Counted from the stretch's first letter, positions 33,633-47,600 are shown. The stretch is 64,000 nucleotides of DNA from Apostichopus japonicus (GCF_037975245.1 NC_092573.1:21483265-21547264); one strand, 5' to 3'. A program made the numbers and translations. Notes: a model not told the origin generated them from the sequence alone.

Positions 33633-34307
33633 TGTGTAGTGTTCGGTTTCGATATACCTGATATCGGAAATATCTGCTATTTTTCATTTCCTTTTACGAA
33701 GTTTTATAATAGCCGTTATGAGAAGTTTTAATATTTGTATACCAATAAATTAACTGTATCTGAATTTTCAAAAATTTCCTGACCAACATTCTGCATCACA
33801 CTTCCCTCTACTCGTGCAATTTTGACTGGTCTGTTAGGGGTTGGAGGAGGTTTTTCTATATTGCTTGTCCATAGATTGAATTTTGTGCAACATTATGGGT
33901 ATGTTTGAAGTGATTTTATTCACGAGAAATGTGAATTTTCAAATTCTCATCATATAATGGGCTTAAAACCTTGAAAAGTGGGGCTTTCGGATATTGTGGG
34001 CCGTGACGTAGAATCACCTACAAAAGCAATGATCCATAGGACATGCAATGAGGTCGAACATGATGTGTGACTGGTGACAATCTTCAAAAAAGTTATGGAT
34101 GGAAAAAAACTTTTGGGAAATACTTGGTTTTCAGGCAAAAGTGTACATCTGGTTGGTCATTTTTAAGCCCGAGAAGTGCCATTTCCGGTGATCTGGGGGG
34201 TATCAAAACCAGAAATTTTCTTGTACGCTCCGCGCCAACTGATGGTGGCGCTCCGCTTAGATAGTAATTCGCGCCCCCCGGGTTAGAAAATCCTGGATAC
34301 GCGCCTG

Positions 34308-34640
34308 CTGTATTGGAATACGTTAAATGATTAACTGATCATATCCGGAGTTGTTTCATGTTTGATAGACTTTGTACTATTAATGTAGAGAATACGATTG
34401 ATAGTCGGTCATTATGTAGTGTTAATCTCGCTGAGACTATGGAAGGAGGCCTGGTCTTATTCTTTCCTGACCGAATGAAAAATGGCTGATTTATTATGCA
34501 GGTAGCACCAGCCCCCTCCAAATTTGTGCATGCCACTTGCCGTACTTTTCCTTCAACCGGGTATTGCAACCATACCTGTGCCCCCCCCCTCCCATGAGCA
34601 AACCAGATAGATATCCAAACCTGCATTAGCAACGACCCTG
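34308..34640. repeat. Truncated duplication unit 3
   Basis: Resembles the starts of units 1 and 2 (tgattaactgatcatatccg; the cctggtcttattctttcctg block) but is more diverged. It ends before the gene-stub region. Confidence 0.78.
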
Positions 34641-35719
34641 TGTCCTTTAATAAAACAATAACATAACCTTAATTGCATTAACCCCCCCAAAAAATGTAAT
34701 CATTTTATTAAGCAAACTCATCAGAACCAATGACAAAAACAGACTCAACATTTCAATTGTGTTGTACTATTTACGAATTTATTTAGATAAACATTTCAAT
34801 TTTTTCCCCCAGGTTATTCATACAAATCTTTCAGACTGAGTCACACTCTTCCAATCATCTGTAGCCTGAATAAAAGAAGCGCTTGAATACATTCATTTAA
34901 GGGTTAACATCACTTATTCAAATCCTATACAAAAAACAAAACAACCATTGCCTTATTGATGAAACATTAGGGATGATATTTCTTCAAGAATAATAACATC
35001 TGTTGGAAAATGCCAAAAGGAAGAAGAAAAAAAATATTGAAAGTTTATTAATATTATATAATTCAATGAATTAACAGGTTTATTTGATCACAGAATACAA
35101 TAGACCATGCCAAGTCCAACTTCTATATTGTTTCTACCTTTCTGTTACTCAATAACTAAAAATAGCACCACAATTGATATAAGGGGTTAGTGTGGTTACC
35201 TTTACAAGTATATGCTGATGGGAGTGGGACTTAAGAAATAAATAACTTTTTTTTTTTAACTGAAACCAAAAATCGAAAACAATAACCAAAAAAGAAAAGA
35301 AAATTGGCATGATGTCATTAGTACTTAATATTCTTACCTTTTAGTTGATACATCAATTATGAAATGAATAACTTGTGATACAAAGCATTAAATACTAAAC
35401 AAACTTGGGCAAGTTTACTCTTTTACCGAAAAGAATTGTTTAAAGTATTTATTTGAATTGGCAAATTGAAGAGAAGACCTCCGATACTTCATTGTCAGTT
35501 GTTTGACAGAGACAGTTCAAATGATAAAGCAAAGCAACTTTCAAGACGGATTGACTCAGCAGATATAAAATAAGAGGTAAAATTGTATGAATGAGGGTAA
35601 TACAATGTTAAATGTGGCCATATGATAATGAAGTTATGTAATAATAAGCTCACTGTGACAATTTCAATCAATGTTGTCTTACATCCATTCTGCTCATCAA
35701 AAAACACCCATTCATCATC

Positions 35720-35880
35720 TTCACCCCTCCCATCTCATCCAGAGGTCCCATTCATATTCCTTGAACCTCCCATCTCATCCAGAGGTCCCATATACCTTGA
35801 ACCTCCCATCTCAACCCAGAGGTCCTACCCCCCTTTTCCACACCCCTCCCATCTCATGCAGATGTGCCATCCACCAGCTT
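35720..35880. repeat. About 35-45 bp tandem repeat, 4 copies
   Basis: Copies of cctcccatctcatccagagg with variable spacers. The two overlapping Pro/Ser-rich frames here are repeat artefacts. Confidence 0.82.
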
Positions 35881-37185
35881 TCCACACCCCTCTCTTAAAA
35901 ACACCAGTTTGCAGACATCATTAAATATATCTATTAAACCAAGCTATTATCGTACAGACGAGTCTTCAGCATCTAATGATACTCCTATATAGTTTGTCTG
36001 GTGATAGTAACCTTGCAGACTCCCATGCAATCTTTTCAGTACTCAATAATGAAAGGGTGGAGTAGTTATAACACCTTTTATAACTCAGGAGAGAAAATCA
36101 AACATATTACCAACAAGTCATGCATGATTTAACTGTTCATATTTAAAGGCGGAGTTGTCTTCCAGAGATAGTTACCATATTTTGAAACCATTTCAAAATC
36201 TTGCCTGCTATCTCTCAACATAATTCTCTCCTCTTCCTCCTCCTCCTCTAATATCATGCCCAAGTATACTCTTCTTCTTCGACCCTTAAGCAATTATCTT
36301 TCCTCTCTCCACCTCTTTCCCTGCTCCTCTGATCCTCAGCTTCAACAGTTTCCAACCGTTTTTTTCTAAACCTTCCCGACATTAACCAAGTAAGAAAAAT
36401 GCAGAAACTGTGTCATGGAAATAGGTGTCGATGGTTAAATTTACCGACAAATATTTTATACTGAGTTATTAACTGTCTTCAACTATGAAAAACAAAAAGC
36501 AATCATTTTATCCATTCACCTACCAAATTCTGCTAAATAGTCTTTTTTTGCAAATTTAACAAATTTCTTGCCATGGCTAGAAACTTCCAAACTCACTAGT
36601 TGATTTTTTTTTAACACCATAGCAAATAACAATAGTAATCACAATAATCGTCCCACTATCATATTTTGAGTTCTTTTATTGGAAATTCTACTGTATTTTG
36701 AAACACCATAGCCATAGTAAATGACAATAGTATTCATAATGATTGTTTCATTATCATAGTTTGAGTTCTTTTTTATGGAAATTATATTGTAACTTTATAC
36801 TACACATGCTTCCCGATGGAACAAATTTACCAAATCGACAAATTCGTTACTATAAAATGACACAACATGATGAAATATATTTGCTTTTATCCAACAGAAA
36901 TCCAACAAAGAGAGCCACGAGAATGACATTTTGTTAAATCTTCTCATTTTAGAGTATATTCTATTCTCAAACATCACTAGTAGTACTTAAACTAATCGGG
37001 TTTAATTCCTAAAATGGAACAAGTCAACCAGATACTCTCACGTTTGTGGACAAAATACACTGTGTTTTTTTTTTACAATTGTTATGAAGTTTTGAAAGTC
37101 CCTTCCTTCCTTCCCCCTTCCTCCCCCCACCCCACCCCCCACAACTCTCAAAAAAGGAAAGTACGGCTGACATAACATGTCCCAA

Positions 37186-37475
37186 ATCATATATGCAAAT
37201 TACACACATCCATCAAAGTGTTTGTTTCCGTAGAATTACACAATACTTCAGATGCAAATATCACTATACACAGAAATTCTTTTTCCTTTTTTAAACTCAG
37301 TTTTTGCGTGGAAGTAAAATGCGAAGATGCAGACATAGGCAAATATCTCTCGGAGCTTGTAAAAACCATGTTGAAAAAGACTGCAGTAAAATGTTGACCA
37401 CAAGTATGTTTGGTAAACCAACCAATGTGATTTATCAGCTAACATGCAGCTTATGACAAATCCTTTTAAAGACAT
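37186..37475. repeat. Dispersed duplicate, partner of 42147-42410
   Basis: Shared stretches include cacacatccatcaaagtg, aatacttcagatgcaa, tctctcggagcttgtaaaaa and gactgcagtaaaatgttgac. The order and orientation are the same, with small indels. Confidence 0.85.
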
Positions 37476-37872
37476 CATCATCATCCTGCTTTGAATAGAT
37501 TATTAACCCTCTTTATCATGAAGTTACTCTGCTCATTGTTTTACCAATCATCATTTCTGCACAATTAAAAAAGACTAACATCGTTACTGATTATTTTTCT
37601 GTTTTTCCAGCATTGTTTGCCAGCCAAATTTATGAGAATGATTTAAAAAGTTGTGTGACTTTACCATATACGGGTATGTTCTTGGTCACATCCTAAAGAA
37701 ACCCAGCATGTCCCACCCCCCCATCCCCACCCCCATGAGAAACCAAAGAAAATGAATAACTCCTCAAAAACAAAACAAAACAAAAACAATGTGATATAAA
37801 AATATGCTGTAAAACACAAGCAGTTTTTACCTCTTTAAACAAGCCAGGATCACAATTTAATTATGACTTGAT

Positions 37873-37955
37873 GTTTTTTTTGTGTCAACACTAAAAAACA
37901 CTTTTTTTTATGTCAACACTAAAAAACACTTTTTTTTATGTCAACACTAAAAAAC
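37873..37955. repeat. 28-bp tandem repeat, 3 copies
   Basis: Three copies of atgtcaacactaaaaaacac separated by T runs. Confidence 0.88.
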
Positions 37956-40900
37956 GTGACGGAAACATCGTCCGACTAATAAACCAGCGGTAATTCAAAC
38001 TCTCTGGCCTGATATTTTCATGAAAAATCACAAAACAACTAAAGTCTTTTAATATCGCTGCAAGTTTGAAGGAGTAGCCAGATGACTTCTTCTTCTTCTT
38101 TAAATATTTATAATTATTGGCAGTATTCTCTTCATCTCTTATTCCCACAGCAACCCCAAAAAAATACGACAAGGCCTGTCAAAAAACCATGACGATACAT
38201 ATCGTTATTAATGCTCACTTCAATGTGGGAAATCTGGTAATTGTCGGATTAAGTCTGTTTACGAAAAAAATCTTTGTTATCGATATTTTTTTCTTTAAGA
38301 CTATTGATATACTGATTACATTATTTATTAGAAATGAAAAAGATGACAGATAAGATAACAGAAAAAGTCTACCAACGTTTTTTTTAAATCTGTGGTTTGG
38401 AAATACTATAGGGATAATACTACATTTTGACTAGCCTGTACACTTTTAATCTTAAGCAATGTTTTATTTATTTAGAGCTCTAGCAGCTTTCAAACATTTA
38501 GACAAATTGCTCCCACAACAACTTGAAAAATGTCAACCCCCCAAAAAAAAGGAACAAAAATCAAAACTTTTCATGAGGAAAAAGTTGGAACCGTCGACAA
38601 ATTTTCTGCCCACGTACTTTTTTCGTTCCTTTCCTGAATCAAACTTCCCATCATCCTCGATTGCTTCACAGTTTGTAAAAAAATAAAAACTCGAAATGAT
38701 AACTTGTGTTCATCGCTCGCATATAACTGACTTGTTCCGATCGGCAGACGAAACCAAAACTTCAAACTGAACACTTGACTAACACCAGTCATTTTAAACT
38801 GCACATTAAAAAATTGTTTGTTTATTTGGTGGTTCACAAGATGTACTGTGCATGTGGTAACTTGGCTGAAGTCGGAGAATTTTTCGCCAACTTGCCAAAA
38901 AAAAAAATATATCTTCGCAAGTTTTGTCTTTGAATCCACTCAATTCCTTTCTCGATGGAAACAATTGCGCAGCATTCTGCTAACAGACTGACAGAATGAC
39001 GCACATGCCACAAAATATCACACTACTGAGTGAAACATATTGGCAAGACAGTTCCCCAATGAGCCGTCGGTCATTCCGATCTAATTCCATAATTACTGTG
39101 GTGGAAGGTGAACTGGAAGCAACCGCTTGTTTCCACTAAAGCCAGAATTGTTGCCTTTTTTTCTCTCTCTGCAAGCAGCAACGTCATCAGATGTAAACCG
39201 GTTGTTCCTGCCCTGTTAGTAATTTATACATGGATAAGGGCATTGTCTTCATTCTTATCTGTTGATGCAAACAAAAACGAAAGGGTTTTCATGCCTTTTT
39301 CTGTTCATTTTTGTTTTCTTTAGAAACTTAACGACAAGTTTACCAAAACAAAAAAAAACATACATACACACTAATAATATGAATATTTGAGCCTCCAGGT
39401 GTGAATATTCATGGTTTCCCATAATGCAATTCACCTGGTGGTGATTGACCAAACTTATGTAGGGGGGGGGGGAGGGGCCGGCTTGGTGATTAGTTAATAT
39501 TTGACCAACATTTATTTACAAATGTCCAATACAGTTTTGACTTCTCCCATACTCATTAACGTTCAACACACTAACAGCATAGCAAATGCTGTAGCCATTG
39601 CAGTGAGTTTCGCTTCTGAATTTGAAAACGTCCGAGTTTGAACGAATCTAGAATGTTGTAATCTGTATTATCTTTACATGGTTTCCACACTTTTATGCAA
39701 TTCAAACAACAAGAGTTTTTCATGACCAAATACACATGTTACTTTGAAGCCTACTTTTAATTAAGATCTAATGTCAGGCGTGCCTATATTCAGCCCAATA
39801 ATCGTATCTCCTGCCAGACGTATGCTAACCCGTTTATTAATTTTTGGTGGGAGAGGAGGGGGGGAGGCATTCAATGAGCAGTGAACCACAAACCATAACT
39901 TTACCATAACTTTTAACCATAGCTATAACTTTGCAACAAAGTTTGATTTTTTAATGTTAACTTTCAAACGTCTCACATTTCCTAAAACTCTTCCTGGTCT
40001 AAGTCATACGGTATCAAATAAGAAGAGTTCAAATGAGGATTTTTCTGAACTTTTCCAGATTTAACCTGAAAATTCAAGGACTTTCAAGACTAAGAATTTT
40101 TTTTTTTTTTTTAACCACCTCCTTTACCTTACTCTATCTAGACTGTGTGGTCGAATATCTAATAATAATATTTCAAAGCTGCAAATTGAGTATGGAAGCA
40201 ACTTAAGAACGTGCTTCTATTCTTATTTTTACTTTTTTTGGTAATCTTTTTCTAGTTTCTGGTAATTTACCACATGTGTGTCAATTAGAGACATAATCAA
40301 CATCACTCTCTCACTGACTTGTAACAAGTTCATTTGAATATATTATGACTCAAAATGCTAGATTCGTATTCAACTTTGACAGGAAACCATTTCCCATTAT
40401 CCAATCATTCAATCTCTCCTCATCCAATCCCATTCCTAGCCAATAACTTAAGTTTATTAATGATATATTCACAACGCATCAATTCGCCCTTGACCTGTGA
40501 ATAACCTGGTCAGGGTATAGAACACGTATTTAGGCCATCCTCGCATCATTTTGGTTTTCTTCGCCTGTAGTATTGTGGCAAAATTTCTTGCTACAGTAGC
40601 TTTGCCTGAAAGCAGCTTAATTTAGTTGATTATGCTGTATTTTGTGATGATATTAAATTCTAAAATAACTTAATAGCGTAGGCAGTTAGCTTGAGTAGTT
40701 AAGTGCCCTTTGATACTATAATGCCACTGATCAGACTTTAAGACCAAAAAGTGGTGTCTCAACAACAAAAAGTTGCCATTTTTCTATGGAATTAATTGAT
40801 TAGTTGTTTAGTAGCCTTCACTTCATGTAAACACTGAGGAGAGGTTCTATCCAAGTTTTCAAAATTGCAACCTTATTTTGAGCAAGACTAAACTATGGCC

Positions 40901-41521
40901 AAACTGAATGAAAAGTCTATTTTATTATTTTCAATATGCATAGAGACCAAACTAATTCAAGTAATATCTTCAATCATATAATTTCATTTCATACATAACC
41001 TCTTCAGAAGAGCTATGGCTAATGGGCAGTTTCAAATTTTTCATTGCAAATTTATTTTGCAGAGATGGTTCTTCCTATTGATTATAATTCCCACACTTCC
41101 ATATCATACAATGCCCCATACACCGTCTTTGAAATATTATTATATTATTATTTTTTTAAGTAAGTGTTAAACATTGGATACCTACTCTTGCCTCATCACT
41201 TGAGATTCTCTGGTAAAAAAAAAAAAGCAGCCTTCAGAAATCTACCAGATGACTCCCAATCATTTTGTTCGTAATAGCTAAAATAAATATGCTTACAATT
41301 TTTTCTTATTTTTGACTCTGTTGACTCCCCGAAAGACATCTAGTACCTCCGGTACATGCTCACTTAAGCGTGAAGCATCCTGAGCTGCATATTCGCTCAT
41401 GTATCTTACTCTTTAATGGGTATTGGGGTTCCTCAAGATATTTTTCTCGGGTTATCAAGCTGTTCCGTCCGTTAGACTCTTAAGCTTAGCCGTTATTTGT
41501 ATAAACCTCTCTCTGTCTTAC

Positions 41522-41662
41522 CTCGCCCACCGATGTGGACAATAAGTCTACGATCTTCTCGTGTGGAGTGGCCACGACGCTGGTTCCGTTGATCTCGATG
41601 ATCCTGTGCCCCACCCTGACTCCGCCACGCTCGGCGATCCCGCCCCTCATCAAGCTGCATAT
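41522..41662 (-). CDS. APBA: APBA exon, PDZ2 body
   Basis: Forty-seven codons: [47 protein letters not shown]. Acceptor tcgccag, donor gtaaga, so at least one more exon must follow to complete the last PDZ strand and the C-terminus. Confidence 0.95.
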
Positions 41663-44600
41663 CTGGCGATAAAAGAGTTATATAAATATAAATAAATAGA
41701 CATACCATAATGATATATAATAATAAATACCATATATTAAAGTGCTGTTATTATGAAATAAAACATGCTCAAGAGCACTGTAAAAAAGAACCAATACCTG
41801 GAATATAAAATTACCAAACTTAAGAAAACCTAAAAGTAATAACAACAGCAATAAACTTAAAAAAAAATGATATAAGACAGGGTTATAAAACACAATAAAG
41901 AACATAAAATTATAAATATACATAAAAAAAAAGAAAAAAAATGGGCACAGTAATGTGAATAAAACAACGAATAAGATTAATGCCCATACTCAAGCCTAAA
42001 AAGATAAGTTTTTAAATGCTTTTCAAAATTGTCAATAGATGTGACATTCCTCAAGTGATGAGGAAGAGAATTCCAGAGTATAGGACCTGCTGCACTGAAC
42101 GAACAATCTCCTTATGTGACTTTGTTAGTAGAGTTGATCCCAAGACTTATATGCAAATTTCACACATCCATCAAAGTGCTGGTTTCTGTTGAATTACAAA
42201 ATACTTCAGATGCAAGTATCACTATACACAGAAATTCCTTTTTGTTTAAAACTCAGCTTTTGTGTGGAAAAAAATGTAAACATGGCAAACATCTCTCGGA
42301 GCTTGTAAAAAATAATGTTGAAGACTGCAGTAAAATGTTGACCAAACAATTGTTAAAGTAAACCAACCAATTTGGTTTATCAGTTATCGTGCAGCTTACG
42401 ACAAGTCCTTTTAAAGGATACCACCCCTAATCAGGCTGCATATCTGGTGATTAAAAGTTTAATCCCAAGACTTGTAAATTTATTTAAAAAATTGACGAAT
42501 GTCGAGTTTGATACACACACTGCCGCCCTATAAGGGATATAGGCAATGCTACATATTATCAAATTCAAGTAGAAGAAAATAGAGTAAAACTCTTCTGAAA
42601 TTCACTATTCTAGATGATGGAGGAGGAGGAGGAGGAGGAGGAGGAGGAGGAGGAGGAGGAGGAGGAGGAGGAGGAGGAGGAGGAGGAGGAGGAGGAGGAG
42701 GAGGAGGAGGAGGAGGAGGAGGAGGAGGAGGAGGAGGAGGAGGAGGAGGAGGAGGAGGAGGAGGAGGAGGAGGAGGAGGAAAAGAAAGTTGATACTTCAC
42801 TATTCTTTCGGAATCTTTGTAAGCTTAACTAATCTTTAGAAATAATGTGTCATGCACAGTAATTAATTTGTCAAATAATAACATATTTAACATTTGATAC
42901 CATAGAAACCTTGCACAAAGATATTAATGACATCATCGATAACTCAGGTAGGAGGACGCAGTAGTTACATGGTCACAGAGCAATTGATAAAATGCTCAAC
43001 TTCTTCGAAGTATAGTTTATAGCTGAATTAGTAGACTAGCAAATGGTCAGAATATGGGAATTTCACTCCAGTCACAAAGGGCTTGGAATAAGTGAGTCTG
43101 GTGTAATGGTTATAATGACAATCTGGTCATGTAATGGTCATATCTGACCATATGGTCATATCTAGTCAAATCGTGTAATGGTCATATCTGACAATCATCG
43201 TGACAATTCTGGTCATAATGACAATCTCTTCTCTATCAGAACTTTTTGAATTTCTTGCATCTGTGTGCAATCAACCTAATATCCGTGAGCTTTATAAACT
43301 GGACTGAGAAATGAACGCATTTTACATGAGAAGATAACATTTACCATCCTATGCCCTCCTAATCCAATCTATTTCACTGTTATCTATTCTTCCCCATCTC
43401 TCCCCACCCCCCACCCCCCACTTCTGCTCCCACCACCATAATCACACAGAATTAAACACTATATCAATCATAAATGCTCAAAGGAGATAAAACGACGACA
43501 GGCACTTTAATAAAACCAAAGACGAGCTGCTCTCCCTCCATCAAGAGGTTTTCAAACCAGCTATCGCAGAATTGGGTCCAAGATGCAAAAGCTTATTAGT
43601 TCAAAACTACAGACTAAAAACTTGAAAGAAGAAGAAAAGGCTCTCTATTTAGAGCAGCGGAGCAATCCAGCACGGATCGTTTCCACATTTTGATGGACGT
43701 AACTACCGAATGGCGAGAAAATAAGTGGGAAATGAAGAAGGAGGAGCAGAAGAAGAAGATGTGTGAGATAAAGAAAAGGAACTTACAATGCCATTCTGTA
43801 CACTGAACCCCAACTGATACTTGGTATCTGGTCGTTTGATGAGCACTTGCGTGACTGGAGGGCAGGAAACGATATTGAATTTCACCAGCGCCTGGCTCTT
43901 CAATGACTGTTGGAAACGTACAAAAGAAGGGAAAAGGATATAATTGATTGGAGCTGCTACGTCTTTCCATAGGTGTTAAAAACACGGTGTGGATTGCGAA
44001 GCGGAGAATTCGCGAACCAACAAATTTGACGAGTTGAGGGCTCGTGGAGAAGAGAAAAAGCTTTCCTTGGTGGATATTATTACAGTTGTAGATGGAATTC
44101 TTTCTGGTGTCAGTGACCCCCGCGAACCGCGAACGACCACTTTTGGGTTTTAGTAAAAAAAAGAAAAAGAGAATTAAAAAAAAAAAAGTGGCTATCGGTG
44201 GCGATGAATTTTTTGGCAGGGTACTTCAAGACACTCATCGCCAATACTTGCTGTGTTTTTCTTGACAAACTTTTCTGTATTCTTAAAGAATTAAGTAGTA
44301 TATTGTTTGTGGACACTGGCATCTCAAACAGTGTGCTTGCATGCCCACAAAAAATTGGTGTAATTTATGAAATTAACTGGTTTGACTTGGGGAATGATTT
44401 TAGAAAAGAAAAAAAAAACTTTTTTTTTTCTCAATACATGTTCTTGCTGTGAAATATGATGTGATTATAGGCTTAAACATGGATTTAAACATAATACCAC
44501 TTTCTCATTTTATGAGTGTTTATTATAAAAAGGATTAAAAATAAAAACTATTTTCCCCTGCTTCCAGACTGGATAACATGCTATCACACCCCCCTTTCTC

Positions 44601-47600
44601 TTCCCCCTGTACCAATGTAACTACCTTCAGTTCATCTAATGACACAATCTTTAAGCCCTACCTAAATGTTCCACTATTCACATACAAATCAAACAACCCC
44701 TGTGGCATACTGTGTACGTAGATGAGAGAAATTGTATCCTTATTCCTTAATGACGAGAGAATCTGGTTTCGTGGAAATCTCTCAAACCCGTGGATTGAAA
44801 GTATCACATGCTCCATACCCAAACTAGACATCCCTTCCATATTAAAGTGCCAATCAAAGATTAATTCTTGTGTATCTGTTTTGATGATTTAATATTAATG
44901 AGAAATTCAAAACCATTGCATGCAGCTGTTCTTTCCCCTGGAGGGAAGGGAACTGTCTCTCTGAACATTAGTGACATATATGGTTAATAGATTGAGCACG
45001 AACCACAAGATCTGAGACAAGGACGTTGATTATCATATATACCTCGACTTGCATTGCTGCCATGTTTAATACTGGCAAGTTCGTATCGTGAGCCTAGCTC
45101 TCCATCAACACAGTTAAGATACTATTCACAGCTGTATCCACACACTGGTAGGATACTGCTTTTTCCCCCCTTTGATTTCCAAAACTATCGAACTATTCCC
45201 AAACAGAATCATTCATCCGTTATACCGTAGTTAACGCGAACGGATACATCTCAAGGTTGTGTTTCTGAATGCAGGTGTTTCGTTGGGACGGTGTCTTTTG
45301 AAGCACTGATTACTGACATACGAGAAGATTTGGGATAAAAAAGTCGAAAGGAAAATGAAGCGAAAGAAAGAGAAGACGCTTGCAACAGAATCAGAAAAAT
45401 AACATTTCTAAATCTGGATGACAAGAAAATCATTCTTCTCTTCTTCTTTCAAGCAGCATTTTGAGCTGAATTTGAATTTCTTGATACACTCTTTTGTATA
45501 AAATCCCCACTGTACCCCCACCCCCCCCATAAAATGAAAGAAAACGTCAACGTTCACAACGGGATTGTGAAAAAGCAGATTTTTCCCTCTCGATATTTTG
45601 TCAAAAAATTTCTCATCAAATGTAGATCAAGACGGAAATAAACAAACACAAGAATGCAGATCTGCTGGCATCGAATTTACATTGATCAATTTCATAATTT
45701 ATTCTATTTTATTTTATTTTCCCGAGACAAAGCTCCCTAAAGGATCCATGTCGATCAGATATGGGTGGCAGGCGGTCACAGCAAGTTGATCTCCGATGCA
45801 TAGATCTCAAACTGTTTACACCTATTTTTGCAAATCAATACCAGATCCCCTCTGGTTTTCACATCGCTATCTGCTTCCTTTTGTTTAAGACATCATAATC
45901 CATTAATTAAATTGACCCGTTCTACCGGTGGGCTTGGGAGTCCCTGGCCGCGTAACGGAACACGCCGACAGATTTCTTTTATTTCTCTGGTTTTACTTTG
46001 ACCTTTGATTCAATCTTAGCTGCGAGTCGATCGTCTCACGTTACGATATTTTAACATACGACAGAGGATAGGATGTTTTTATAAGCCGGATCTCTAATGG
46101 TATCCCTCATCCTCTCAAATCTTGTAAATATCTCTCGGTTTCGGGTAAAATGTCGATGAGGGTGGACGATAACGTTTGATGGCATTTTAACATCCAAACA
46201 GGTCTGTTTGCGTAGGGGGCTTGCACAGGAAGGAGTATCTACTGTGTCAACAAAAATTAATGCATGCCTATCTGCAAATACATCTTGTAGTTGGGTTAAA
46301 GACTGGGTTTTATGCCAACATAAATATAACATACACTTATGACACTGTTAATTAAGCCTGTCGGATAATTGAAAGATTGTTGATATGTTGAAAGAGTTGT
46401 AGTATTTATGTCTATCTCTCTCTGACTAAGCTTTTTAGGCTTAAACTGAAACAAAAAAAAAATTGTGTAAGATGATTGACAATTCTTTCTTCAATGCTTG
46501 CTTCATCAACTAGACACGTTTCATGCTCGTATAAAATCAAGAAAAAGCAATAACTTGGAAAAATTCACTACTTGTTACTTTTTACTACAATATTTTAATC
46601 ATGGAATATTTGTATCAAATTCCATCCAAAACAATATATTTCACCTCGAGTCACAATGCAACAGTAGAATATTTCTACTAAAGAATAAATCATAAACCTT
46701 ATTCTCATTAGTGACAATATTTATCTATGAGGCTGAGATGGGGCCAAGTACTACCTCTAAACATGCACCGCTACTCCTTGCAAATGGAGAGCCCCACCAT
46801 CCATCACATCGTTCAAACATGACGAAGGGCGATTGGGATAATTCCCTCGTCACCTCTGGGTCGCCCCCCTCTGAGGTACCCCGTACCTCTCTCGTGTGTG
46901 ACTTTGACATTGATTTAGTTGATTCTACTTGCGGTGACCTTGGACGGCAAATTCCAAAAGGACAAGAAATCGATGCGGAGTCTATTTAAGCGGTAAAGTG
47001 AAACTGACAAAATTAAAACGAATCCGCTGCGTAAACTGATGAAAATCCTCTTGCAATTCAAAAGATTGACTTTCCAGGGTAACGTGACAAAAGGACAAAA
47101 ACAAAAGGGAGCGTCTTGAACTGTAACGCATCATCCGATGCTGGACTTTAGTATCGTGCGAGTAAGTTTTTCATTTGACGCTACTTCTGCTATCGATAAA
47201 TTTAAAATTCACTGCTTCCGTCTTTACACTTTCTAATATTAGACTAAGACGGATGTTGTGATCAAAGAGGAACAACAAAAAAAATCAAGCCATTCTGTGA
47301 GCATAAAGTTTGCAAAAATTGTTAAATGTATACTTAAAAAAAGAAATGGCATCATTCTGTTAAATCTGTAAAGGACATTGGTAATGATGTGTTTGTAGAC
47401 ATGATGTTGATAAAGCTTTTTAGGTAAATGGAATTATCCGATTGCAACCCATCTCCGTCTGACGACGTGGTTACACGCCTCATAGTTACCTTGATGACGT
47501 TCTGGCACTCGTGTAAAGGAAGACCTACAAGACTCGTTCCGTTGATCGCCATGATCTGATCACCGATATTCAGTTTACCGGACCGGGCCGCCGCACCAAA

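Larger units (their letters stand above)
32001..34307. mobile_element. Composite hAT-like insertion (about 2.3 kb) with nested elements
   Basis: It interrupts the duplication unit between gatcatgctg and ctgtattggaata, which are joined in the other units. The ends form terminal inverted repeats (caggcgcgtaaccagg; reverse of the right end caggcgcgtatccagg). The right 160 bp carry the subterminal hairpin shared with 20246-20430, and a second related subterminal block lies at about 32575-32690. No transposase was recognised. An exact 8-bp TSD is not visible, so the outer borders are good to a few bases only. Confidence 0.72.
34641..41521. other. APBA 3' side: no exon recognised
   Basis: The last coding exon of APBA would be expected here on the minus strand. 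I searched by eye for the complement of a C-terminal APBA exon (IHMK..., TGQET...) and did not find it. It may lie further left, be very diverged, or be missing. Apart from repeats, nothing is called. Confidence 0.5.

Noticed and set aside
42549-42832. Poly-Pro and poly-Glu open frames
   Set aside because: Products of the GGA microsatellite read in different frames; no flanking coding sequence.
46711-46989. Plus-strand 92-codon frame in an APBA intron
   Set aside because: Ordinary composition but no family resemblance, splice context or conservation evidence; on the antisense strand of a known gene.
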